The notes below the pieces were generated by a model. The model ran no database searches and had not been told where the DNA came from. It saw nothing but the letters and a program-made list of their open reading frames with translations. Below, one piece after another: positions 35,101 to 46,912 of a stretch of DNA of 64,000 bases; positions within the stretch are counted from its first letter, which is position 1; every line of letters begins with the position of its first letter. The DNA lies in the NCBI RefSeq assembly GCF_000003605.2, contig NW_003151760.1, forward strand, positions 21,935-85,934, given 5' to 3'. This DNA comes from Saccoglossus kowalevskii (taxonomy: Eukaryota; Hemichordata; Enteropneusta; Harrimaniidae). The translations under genes and the position numbers were made by a program.

Positions 35101-38100
35101 TGCTTATCCGGTTACCGCTAGCTTCATGTACACGTAGAAACATGCAAGTGCTGTGCTAAAATACTTACTTGGTGGAATGACGGACACTCGGCGTAAGCAG
35201 CGTATTATTAAGTACACATGAAAACGGGCGCATTTTTTTCGTACGACTTATGAAGCTATTGAACGCAGTGCCGCTGCGTTTGAGTGTTTTTATAGAACAT
35301 TGAAAACACGGATAACGTAACGGATGCCGATGTGAAAGACGGATGCGATTTTCAACAGATGTTGACACTGCTGAAGACACTAATCGGGCGATATTCGAAA
35401 GGAAGTTAGGAGGCTTACCTTCACTCAGTATTCGAAGAGAGTTGTTCAGCAGCAAGCTTTGATGGTATGAGTAGCCTTCACTGGAATAGTGTGTTCCCCA
35501 CGCCTACTAGCTTGCATATATAAGATCCAGTGTGAAAGATGCGCTTGCGTAGAACCGACCAGTGGCATTGAACCAGATATACCCAATGTTGAATAGAAAC
35601 GTAGGCACAGGCACTAGGTGATTAAAAAAAACGTTTAATGCGCTGAAGGGGAAATAGGGTAAACATATAATTTTCTTCATTAGCTCTTGCACATTTGCGC
35701 TGTTTAGATTTCAGCATTCCAATTCTGTCACATACCGAAATATTTACTGTATATACGAAACGCATTTATGTATTTATTTCTTTTAAGAATATATCGCTTA
35801 TTAATTGACAGAAACGCACCCTTCCGACTTCTGACTTCAATGTGATTAGTATCGGGAAGACAAACTTTAAAATTCATTAATTTGTCATGCAAATTAGTTT
35901 GACATCATCAGAGCATAAGTTCTTATAAATTCGAGTGAAATCTATTAAGAACAGGAACAAACACGTGGGATGGGGGTGGTTGCTTTAAATAATACGTCTC
36001 TTTACACTGCATTCATTAGTTAATTAAGTACATGCACGCGATAATACACACAAACTACGTAATGTATTCATCATCATACAGAAAGCTCTTTGGGGGCATG
36101 GCTGGCAGCGGAGATTATCTTTTTCAAATGAGTCCAGGCTTTGAGAATGTGTGTATAAAACTGTCAATATTAATCATTAATGTATGTATATTAAGATATG
36201 TTATTGTCCAATGCGGTCAACATCACATTGAGTATGTGCTATCGTGTTTTGCTCATGTCAGAGATGTGAATATTGACTTCTCAAATACCAAGTTTCCAAG
36301 CTCTGTATACATGCTCATACATAACATGTTTTTTTATATAAAACGTTCTCTGATTTGCAAATATAAAATATTGGCAAATGGAGCGATGAGTGATACACAA
36401 ACCATATGAAACATAAAATGAACAGCAACCATCATTGTAACGTTAATATAAATATGGCTTCAGAAATGCTGACAATGGCAGAGAAGACTTATAGTCAAGA
36501 ACACTTATTAATATTCTTACCGATTACAGGAAGTGTCATTTTTTTTCATAATGGATATCTCACATTCAGTGGATGTGAATTAATCGGCAGTGAAACTCGA
36601 CACGGTGTGTGTGTGTCGCCAGCATAGGCATCATTACGTAGCCGCGCGCGTACATCGACCACAGTTGTGCATTTGTCTGACTTGAGTCTGGACTAGTACA
36701 TTTAGCGGATAATGGAAAGTACGTTTTGTGATTTGGAATAATACATCTACTAAGTTGAGCCGGCTTGCATCTACTCTAAACATGTCAATCCTGAGTTGAT
36801 GTGAGAAAATGAATCTCACATTCCAAAGGCCTGGGATGAGATTCTATACACTGGGGAGTTTATACGCTTTTTGTATAAATAACTAAATAAATAAATCACG
36901 GCCAGCATTCACTTATGGATATATATATATATATTATAGACATTTATTGGGGAATATCGTCATGTACCGTTTGCGATATTATTTGTCAGATTACTTCCCT
37001 TAAACCTTCTTCTTTATTATGTTTCTTACAATAATATTTTATATTTTTGAAATAGGGGCTCGATGTCTCTCTCTTACTAGTTCTAGTCGCGATGGTTAAA
37101 AATTAGTTTCCGAAAAACAGAAAATTATTCTTCTTAATTTAAACAGCCAATTTATTGTCAGATATACTACACAGAGGTCATTTTTCTTATAAATAAACAC
37201 GTATCAGACGAACAACTACTGTTATTCCGTAAAAGGTGATTGTTTCCAAAGCCATGATACAACTATGGATACTCATCGACATTAAATGCTAACGTTAACT
37301 AGATGGCGTATTGAAAAAAACTAATAACATTTGTTATGTAAAAATCAGTGTTCAAATTAAATATGTTGTCTTTAGACGTAACGGGGCCTGGTTATGAATA
37401 TTTTATCCAGGGATCTGTGTTTGTTGGGTGAATCGCACACTTTAAATTGGGATCAACGATAAAATTAAACACACGAAGGAGTTGCGATACATGCAATATG
37501 CAGGCGATTGAAGTGAGTTACGATTTGTAAAGTATATCACGTAGGAGATGAAGGAGAAAAGCATGTAACACAACATACGAACAAGTCTGTATGTAATCGT
37601 CATGCAAATACAAACCGCGGAACCAATTTTGATGTCTGCTTACCAGGCGTTATTACAGAAGTAGTTTTTCCTTTCATCACAGACGTCATAGATATTAATG
37701 TTGTTTATTTGTGAAATTGCAATTTGTATCGAATAAGTTATATTTACTGTGGATCAAATGTTTCATTACGTGAAATAAATCCACTTTACAAACCTAACTG
37801 TGATCAAATATAAGCTATTCCCGGGTCAAATTACTCACGATTCATGGTGACATTGCTTATATATTAAATCAATCTGTTTTCAGGACTTCTGATAACAACA
37901 TAACGCAAGTAATGATTGATATGAATGCAAAAACCAATACCTAGAAATAGCTAATCTCCGTTTCTTTCTCCTTGCCATTGCAAACAGCAAAAACCACTTG
38001 TAACATGAAAAGATATATACGTAAACAAATCACCAAACGCTTATAATGAACTCTGACTTTTTATAGAATATTGAATGAAAGTAAAGCATTTACGTTCTAA

Positions 38101-40658
38101 CTCCAGAAGCCTCCTTCCACTCACTTTGTGACTAAACTATGCGATACTGGATATTGAATCTGGCTCGGGACAATTGTTCAAAAAAACGTGTTAGTAATCT
38201 TTAAAGAAACTCGCAAATCGTTCGAGATTATGATATAATAAACATATGGGCAATGTTGTTAGTGTCGTGTAGTTTGTGGCGCCAAATTATTGAAAATGAC
38301 ATGTAAATATCAATGCGAGAATTAAAATTAAACACTTCGCATATCGATTAACTAATGCAGTATTCTGTGAATCGACTCAGACATTTTCTCCGCGCCCATA
38401 TACGCAACCTTGTGGGGCGTCTATAAACAAATCACGTTGAGATACGAATGAAAAGGTAATGTGCGATTAACTAGCCTTAATTTCTTACAACTTCTCGAAA
38501 AGTCATATCACTTAAACGAGTAGCGTAGTTAACATGCACAGACAAACACTTGAAATGTGTCTTGGTGACCTCCTGGTTTTATCTCAAAACATTACTGACA
38601 AATTAGGGCTGACAACATCTATCAGTTTGCTGATTTTGAAAACACACGTGATCTGAATATATTAAACCATTAAATGATTATTCAATCATACTGTGGTATG
38701 TAATGTTCTTTATCCTTTAGCTACAGGCCTATACTCTTGATAAATATCAACCCTTGAGATGCTGGTTAGTATAACATAAGTCAACTACTAATCTCTCTGT
38801 CTTCAACAACAAGTACCCGTAACATCAATATGGAAAAACATACTGGTAATCGAGGATCTCAAACGTATAACAACAGACATACACATGCATAGCATGCAAT
38901 TCACAGAAAACATAATGTCGCCGCTAACACCTTATTGTAAATTACACACAAAATGTTCATTACGTTATATTACATTCAAAACAGATAACTAACAGATGTC
39001 TCGTTTTATTTGATATCACATCAATGGATTCACTATATGTGTACGTAATATGCAATGTTTAACCCGTAACCCCGATCCTCAGTAAATAAGTCTGGATTAC
39101 GTCGCATACGATCGACTGACAAACATTAAACCCAAGTAACGAGGTCATCAACGAAGGCACGATTTGAAATATACATCATACTCGATTAGTCACAGGTCAT
39201 CTTGTCAAAATGATGAGATCAAAATGTTAATTGTATTGGCAAATTACGCTCATTAATATCATTGAAATAATTTGGATATTTTCTCGAACAGGTGGCAAAA
39301 AGTTATATACTCAATCATACGCTCTTGTTTTTGGATAATAGATTAATGGATTAATTATCGGTTGGTATTTATACCCATTATTCTTACATAATATCAAATG
39401 AAATTCATAGCTATATCATCATTAACACCAGAGGGGGATTTCTGGGGGATTAAATTGGAATTTGATAGCTCATCAGTGTACATGATGCTACAAAACACTA
39501 GTAATGGAAAAGCTAGCTCGAATGAGGTAATATTAAATTAGCGAGTAATTTCACACGATGTACTAACGACATTGAATATGGTCACCAAGAATAGGTTATC
39601 GGTAACTCAAAAAAAAAATAAAACATCGTTCGGGAAATTAGAACATTACAAAAATATTTAAAGAATATAAGTACACGCAATATTGCATTTTGACACATGT
39701 TATCTATGAATTGAACAATGGCATGTCCATATCAATATTTACATTTGTGATTTAAAAAATGTATAAATACACAAATATACACGAATTAATAAGTCAGCTG
39801 TTAACATCTCGTTATGATATAATTCACATTTCGACAAAAAAGCCGTGATCGTCAATCCAATAGTACAATTTTCAGTCATGGAATCAAACTTGCTATATTA
39901 ATTATTTGTGATCAAATTGAAAATTGTTCAGAGGCTAGTCATAGTAGGTAGTCATAGGTTAAGTGGAATTGTATTAGACAGTCAGATTCACGTTCTTCGA
40001 GATGTATACAGAAGATATTTTGTAAGTAATGCTATAATATAAGCATTAACAAATGATTAAACTAGTGCTGGAATTGCAACGAACACATATAAATAACTCA
40101 GTGAAAAAGTTGTACAAGTTGACTGCAATTAATCTGCTTGCATAAAGAAGAACGTATTTGACTTCACATGAGACGCTCGCTAATTATTAAGTGGACGCAA
40201 TCATATGCCACCGTTATCAATTCTGTAGAAAATAATATCACACAGATACAAAATACATTAACGTTAGAACATCAGAATTAAAAAATAACAAAAACAAATA
40301 TATACTACATCAAATATCGCAACCTGTCCTATCGGTGTCAGTACCAGTAGCTGTGTCGTTTATTTTATTTCTAGGCTGTTATCCATGATACAATAAACAA
40401 CAGGTAATTATTATTGAAAACCTAGCTCATAAAAACAGAGATTGCATTTATATGGTTATACTTTGACCATATATTTTCCTTCGCTAAAAAGGATTTGACT
40501 TGGCAATTCAGATATGAATATTCAAATACCTCATTTTGGATGAGAGAATCCATATCAGTTTACATAGAAATGTAGTTGGATAATTTCGAATGGTTACAAA
40601 AATATGTATATGAGTAGGATTAAGAATGATGAGCTAAGGTACCGATATATTACATTAA
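32131..40658. other. Long non-coding stretch, no gene recognised
   Basis: The longest open frame here is 125 codons (near 36.0-36.4 kb), about the length expected once by chance in a window like this, and it has no motif. A short (AT)n tract lies at 36919-36934, a CTCF-like half site ACTAGATGGCGTA at 37298-37310, and POU octamers at 35887 and 37602. Nothing else is recognisable. Confidence 0.5.
36919..36934. repeat. Short (AT)n microsatellite
   Basis: An alternating A/T run of about 16 bases, the shortest of the four such tracts in the window. Confidence 0.8.
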
Positions 40659-40671
40659 TTTTATTTGATAG

Positions 40672-41153
40672 ACGATGCTATTGTGTATTTTGTCTTAATC
40701 CCCACATTGACGTATTTAGTCAACCATAAGGTGATTAGGGAAGAGAATAGGGAGAGGATTGTCTATAATGGCACAGGGCTCATTATTAGTAATATATTTG
40801 TGAAAAGTAGCTTATGGTTGAATTGGACCACTTCTCCACATATTTTCAATGTCTCGAGGCAGAGCATCGTGAATGCATTATATGCATCGACTACCTTTAG
40901 CAATTCATTGGAGTGGAGTATCGCCAATTTGCACAACAACCATATGCTATTCTTTGATGTAAACTTCTGCATTGACATTAATAATATGATGAAACCATTT
41001 TATTTTAGAAACAAACAGCAATCAAATGCATTTGGCAGATGTGCTGTTGGAACTTTAGAAAGGTTATCCAAGGTTAGGCGACAAATGTTTAAACTAAAAC
41101 ATCTACATCTAATGATTCCAAAGTATGGAGATGATAACTGCGAAGGAAGTTAA
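40672..41153 (+). CDS. Possible 3'-terminal coding exon, protein unknown
   Basis: An open frame of about 160 codons, the longest after the GPCR, ends in TAA at 41151-41153. The first in-frame ATG is only at 40944-40946, so the full frame cannot be an intronless gene. A plausible splice acceptor (T-rich run then GATAG, AG at 40670-40671) sits at its left edge and would make it a terminal exon. I estimate well under one such frame by chance in a window of this size and composition, so it deserves mention. The translation is a soluble-looking mix with no domain I recognise, and no AATAAA follows closely. It could be chance, a decayed transposon gene, or the last exon of a gene lying to the left. 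Confidence 0.2.
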
Positions 41154-42476
41154 TCTCCTCATCTGCCAAATCGCAGTTGGTATCTACAAATGCAATTGAT
41201 TGCCCTTGTCTCTTCAAATGTGGTAGCCCCTCTCAGTAACGTATGTTTGTTTTAATAAGAAAGTGGAGATTACGACTATTACATATCATTGATTATTTAC
41301 TCATTGAAGGAAACATGCACAAGTAATTGAAGTGTAAATTGTCTTCTCAACACCATGTCATGATATTATTACGTAATAATATTGTGTCTCAAAGAAGAAG
41401 TGTCATACTAGTCAAGCACTGACGTTAAAGCTATGTTCTACTATGCTTAGTATTTTTCAAATCTTGGCTGAATATCTGTTAAGGAGCAATCATTTTTACA
41501 TCAAACCTCTGGTATGTAAGCTGGCTGCAATTCTAACGTGTATGCAACTATGTATCGATGGACTAGTCAGTGCTTCTGTCAACAAAATAATATAAAGCAG
41601 AATAATCTACACGTTATTTTAGCGACTGATTAATTATATTTAATAGTCGGGTGATGTCCAATACATGCATAACTATCACGTGACGTTGGTGTGATGCTAT
41701 CATCCAAACAATCTGAACCATCTGCACTGTCAAATCAGATATTCCATGAACACAACCTGATTAGTTAACAAGTTTTGCTTTCCCGAGTGTGCATGTTTCG
41801 GGCTTGGTTAAACCGGAAAAATGTACTCTCATTTTCGATGCGTACATGGAATGGAAACATGTGCAAAGATAAGTAGTAATGTCAAATATGCCTTTAGGAC
41901 ACGGACATCTTCAGCAGTAGATATGATAATTTGTTACGGTACATTCCAATTTAGGTCACCCAAGGCTAAAACAGTAGTATTGTTAGATGGAAACATATGC
42001 GGTTAGGGAAAACGTGCGTCAATCATGTAGTATCCACCAGTCCAGTCTTTGTACACAAAATGAAATGAAAAGCTGGTGTAATGATAAGTAATTCATTATA
42101 TTTGCATTATGTTCTCTCATTGTAATATTTGAATAATAAATCAGTCGTTTAATATGTATATTCTTCATTCAATAAAAGAATAAAAAGAACGATGATAATT
42201 ATATATAACCTTGTATGCCACCAAAGGAGGAGCGTGACGTTCTCGTGGACGCATAGTTTTATTTTTCTCAGCGCAAGACACTGATACGGATATTGGATGA
42301 ACACTGACAAATATTTCTACATCTTCATATAAATATACTTAGTTGATTAAGCAAATAATAATACATTAAAGATTATACACAGATCACGTTGATTCATACG
42401 TAACATATTTATAAAGTATGTGTTGTAACTGTACGGAGTTTTAAAACTATCTTGTGCTACTATACACAAGACCCAC
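41154..42476. other. Non-coding stretch, nothing recognised
   Basis: A+T-rich DNA. I see no exon, RNA gene or bounded repeat apart from a POU octamer (minus strand) at 42100-42107. The 61-codon frame at 41821 begins with ATG but shows no motif. Confidence 0.5.
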
Positions 42477-42536
42477 TTTATAACACACTGTATAATTGTT
42501 TGTTGATACTTGTATCAACAAAATACGTTATAAAAT
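42477..42536. repeat. Nested palindrome
   Basis: The core arms TTTGTTGATAC (42499-42509) and GTATCAACAAA (42512-42522) are perfectly complementary over 11 bases with a 2-base loop. Outside them, TTTATAAC (about 42478) is complementary to GTTATAAA (about 42528). Two concentric inverted repeats suggest a fold-back element or the centre of a small MITE rather than chance. Confidence 0.6.
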
Positions 42537-43295
42537 ATTACATTTATCGTAGAAAACACGCTTACCCCATCAAAATGTTGAACTATGAGATATAGCGATA
42601 CAGTCACATAGCCAGTGCGAAAATTACATTTCATAACTCAGCAATGGTACTCACTAGAGTATATATCCGACGGCCAATTTAGATATAATTCCGTGCTTTC
42701 CGCCTGAAGTGATACCAGCTGAAACCTAAGTACCACGGATTTCAGGATGAGGCAAATTGAACGATTCTTACCAGAGACCATCAGCAGTAATCTCGAACAT
42801 GGAAGGGATTCAAGTTGATGTAATAAATTACGAAATAAATGTACCGTAATAAGCGAGATGATAGAATGACTGCTCTTATTATATCTTATTCAACTTTTTG
42901 CAAATTCGCCAGCCATAGAATATGTGAATATGCCACAAACTAGTGCATAAATATACAATTCGAAAATATAAAAAATATAAAATGAATTTATAACGTTCAG
43001 TACGTCTGCCTCCCGATGTGACGTTTATTGGTTGTTACTAAAGAAAAGAATTACAGAGATGCGCTGAGTTTCAACTAATCATGATTCCAATATTAGGTAG
43101 ATTGTTACAGCTTGTGTTCAATTCTTGGGAGTGTATTCAGAGTTTGTATAGTATAAAAGCGCGAACATGTGTGCTGTGTAATTCTAAGGTCAAACGTTAT
43201 CGATCTAGTTGTCGGTGTTTTAGATCACTCATATTTCACTTAAATGTGACTATCAGTGCGAAACTTACATATAATGTCAATAATATACCTCGATC

Positions 43296-43319
43296 TCTCC
43301 CGATATATCTCCCGATATA
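43296..43319 (+). repeat. 12-bp exact tandem duplication
   Basis: TCTCCCGATATA occurs twice without a gap (43296-43307 and 43308-43319). This is a simple slippage product. Confidence 0.75.
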
Positions 43320-43651
43320 TATACTTTCATTAATCCCAGTTCAAATTTTATGTGTCAAGCCGAGGTATGTTTTCAAATCCATGAAAAGCAATTAGTTAAT
43401 AGGTGAACGCAGATATTATCGCTCCGACATTTCACTTCAAATTGGCGATCGTCGCAATATTGTGCAGTTTAAAAAGTTACTTCCTGCTCGATAACGATTA
43501 CACAATGCTCGCAACAAATACAGGTTTAGATATATGGGCAAATATTATGCGTTTCTACGCGAATTTTCTTGACAATGATATGCAGAACACACAAACACAT
43601 GTATTTAATGATTTATTTTTTGCATTGAGTGATTACATTAAAACAGGAACC

Positions 43652-43676
43652 TTAAATTAAATTAAATTAAATTAAA
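43652..43676 (+). repeat. (TTAAA)n microsatellite
   Basis: Five consecutive TTAAA units. The open frame to its left ends inside this run. Confidence 0.85.
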
Positions 43677-44582
43677 CATTGATTATATGTAACAAAATTA
43701 CCGATCAGCAAATATAAATACGCTTATAAATAGGTATACATAATTCTACATTATTTATTAATTCATCTCGTGTATCACGAAAATGGAAATATATACGAGT
43801 TATCGAATTTCCACCTCTAAGGAAACAAATCACGTAGAAAGGTTATTAGCGACAGGATTGTATTAAAGACGATTGTAATATTCTTCCGAACTCACCCAGT
43901 TGACAATTTTGTGGACGTATGGAAGGATATTGTGAACAATATAGTTACTGTAATATTGAAATAAATAAACAAAAATTCTGCGCATTGTTCTTAACGTTAC
44001 ACACCCAGAGAATTCATTGTATTTCTTAGTTTTATATTACGGACATTTTAAATAGCTCAATTACTTTATAGTTATATGAGTGTATGCTCACTTCAAGGGA
44101 AAATTTATTTTTGTGCACGTTTTTGCCATGGCTTATCTAATCTAGATACAGGTACCTTATTGGGAATAGAAGAATTGTGGTACATTCTATACATTGTTTC
44201 AACGTGAACACTCCGGAACTTAATAGTGAAATGCTATGGCCCCAAATGGTTTCAATTGGATGACTAACAAACACAGTTATTCATATATTTATATCATCGT
44301 TACGTTAAAGAATTTATGATTGCGCTCACACAACGTAATATGATTTTGGGCGCGTTTTCAATACCGACACCCACACATTAATTGATAGTTTGTAAGAATA
44401 TTCACACAAAAAGGAGAATGCCATTCATATCTTGTGCATACGCTGTATGTATATGCGCATTGTGCCTGTTTCGTGGTATTCAAAGGGTTGAGTTCGATTA
44501 CACTGTACATTATGTTGCATTCTTCAAAGTAACACAACAATAATCGAATACATTAAGATTGTTTTTCGTCATCGAGCGTATA

Positions 44583-44781
44583 CTGTAAAACACATTCAAA
44601 AAGCTTCATGTCAAATTTGGTTCAATACATGAATTAACAAAATCTTAATTTACCTAAAACTCCAACAATCTCATTGCGAGAAAATACTTTATTCCAAATT
44701 AGCGATATCTTCAATTAGCGAAATTACAGGTTAGCTAAATTGGCTGAAATGACATGCTCGCTAAAAAGACGTGTTTTACAG
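44583..44781. mobile_element. 199-bp MITE with 11-bp terminal inverted repeats and TA target-site duplication
   Basis: CTGTAAAACAC at 44583-44593 is the exact reverse complement of GTGTTTTACAG at 44771-44781. Both ends are flanked by TA (44581-44582 and 44782-44783), the target-site duplication expected of Tc1/mariner-superfamily insertions. The interior has no coding capacity but has sub-repeats of TTAGCGA/TTAGCTA type. The element is therefore a non-autonomous miniature transposon, mobilised in the past by a transposase encoded elsewhere. Exact termini and a short body suggest moderate rather than great age. Confidence 0.75.
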
Positions 44782-44783
44782 TA

Positions 44784-46727
44784 TGTTGTTTGATAGAAAC
44801 AAAAATCACAAACTGAATAGCATTTTTAGATTATATGTTTCATTGGTTACATGTGAATGGGATATGTGTAAATAGGCTTAAATGAAAGTGAAGTGGCATT
44901 TAATGATTCCGGTTTTGCAGTAATTAAAATTGAACTATCGTAAAGTGCAGACGAACTTTAACATTAACAATGTTGTAATACGCACTCACAATTTTATTAA
45001 ACATTCACTATTTGATATTGTACACGTTGAAAAACAGAAATCATATTTCGATAACATTGAATTATCCCAAATACTGACTGTTATTTATATATTAGTATTT
45101 GTAACAATGATAACATAGCTTCAATGACGAATATTTCCTTCTTTTGGCGCCAACTCGTCTAACCGGCGACACATCGGTAGGTTGGTGTAAACAATTGGGT
45201 GAGTGGAATGTCATGTTTCATTATGGCGGTTCACTAAGCAGAGCTTGTAAATTATATTTTGCTAATAACAGCGGCTATATTATTATATTAGAATCTCTTC
45301 TGTTGGAGACAAGAACTTCATTCGCGGTTCGTGAGAATATTCGTTTTAAAAAAACAATTAGGGCTATTCGAATAAAAATACACATGAGGGAGACGGAATA
45401 ATCAATGTGCATATCGTGTATTCAGTGCCAAGCGAGCTCTGGGACGTATTATAATATCTTACAGTATTCCTTTTTTTAATAAGACCATGTTTTCTACTGA
45501 GACTTTTACACGGAAACCCAGACGTAATAATCCTACAGTTCTACTTCCCTAAGAACAGAATAATTCAATATAATTCATACAAAAAAAACAAATACGTCAC
45601 CTAAATCCCATGATCATTTTATTAATCGAGAAATACATGAAATGCCGATTTCAATCAAAACTTGACTTCCGGTGCGGAAACTCAAGTGTGTTTATCCAAT
45701 GAATGCACATGTGTAAAATACAAATACATATTATCTAAGACTGTATTTCTACTTTAATGAAATATCTCTATTTGTTGCCATCAAAGTTGATATATTTGGT
45801 TACCTTCGATTTATAAATCTGATTGAAAATAGTGATATCATCAGTAGTTTATCGCTCAAATGATTTATTCGCAAAATTAATGTAAGAATCATGTAAACAG
45901 TAAATTATATACTAGCATGAGAAGAAGGATTAGTCATGTATTTGTCAAATTACAAAATGTGATTATTTTTTTTTTTTTGATATATTTCTGGAAAGAAAAC
46001 ATAATAATATTGTAATAGTGTGATTGAGGTTCTTCTTGGAATGTAAATGTAATTATTAATGTCCTTGGTGACTATTCAAACTATATGAGTAATGACGAAA
46101 ATACCACTCAAATTAGTTAGCAAATCGATTCACGCTAACATCTTTTTCTTACGTTGACGTACGTAATAGAGATAGTAGGGAGAGATACCAACCCAAAATG
46201 TAAGCGAAAACGTTTAACGAGATTGTTGCTTGTGCTTGTGCGACAGACATTCTAAGTTTTGTGATTGGATTCTATTTCGGTCGTGCGCTATATTTTGTTC
46301 GCGTGCAATATAAACAAAGAAACACGTTTGAGAATATTACGTAATAAAATAAAATGCGTTCATTGTTGGTGACGTAGTTTAATCTATATAATTTCAAACG
46401 TTGAAACGATGCAAATACGCTTTGTGAAAGTGTTCGGTGCTAGATGATTAAGAAACCAATATCTGTTTCCAGATATTCACATTTCCAAGATTGAGTCTGA
46501 ATGCGTTAGCATGTTTTATATTATATCTCGTTGGTACTCACATGTTACTCACATATTTATATATTGTTGTCGGACTCCGAATAAATATGTCAAAACGCGC
46601 ATTTTTATAAGTGTGTCATTTATCTTTCCTGTCTTAGATTTGATATCATTTGATTTGATATCACAATATTCCAGACGTACATTCTAGTAGGGCTAGTTAC
46701 GTGCGTTCAATTAAGCTCTGGCATAAA
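44784..46727. other. Non-coding stretch, no gene recognised
   Basis: No exon or bounded repeat was identified. A 13-base poly-T tract is at 45966-45978, a POU octamer at 46409-46416, and a short repeat of a GATATCATTTGATTT type word near 46634-46660. Confidence 0.5.
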
Positions 46728-46912
46728 CACGCCTGCGTGTCGATGATGGTTGTAGTTTAAATGAATGTGTTATGTTTTTTACAATGATTTCTCACGAAAT
46801 GAATTATATACAATAACATATACACACCTGCGTATTCATAGCGGGCTGTAGTTAAAATTAATGTGTTAAGTTTTTATAATGATTGCTAACGAAATGAATT
46901 ATATACAAATAA
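46728..46912 (+). repeat. Diverged tandem duplication, period about 95 bp
   Basis: The two copies (about 46728-46818 and 46823-46912) share CACRCCTGCGT, GYTGTAGTT, AATGTGTTA and, most strikingly, ACGAAATGAATTATATACAA. They differ by many substitutions and small indels, so this duplication is older than the one at 29.3 kb. No coding or RNA signature is evident. Confidence 0.75.

Larger units (their letters stand above)
42537..44580. other. Non-coding stretch with short tandem repeats
   Basis: Open frames at 43081 and 43403 (104 and 85 codons) lack motifs and fit chance. A 12-bp tandem duplication at 43296-43319 and an AAATT run at 43652-43676 are listed separately. Confidence 0.5.

Noticed and set aside
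36032-36409. 125-codon open frame
   Set aside because: About one frame of this length is expected by chance in a window of this size and composition, and it shows no motif, splice context or coding-like composition.
46034-46056. GGAATGTAAA word matching the seed region of miR-1
   Set aside because: The bases after the seed differ from miR-1 and no complementary arm is present to form a precursor hairpin.
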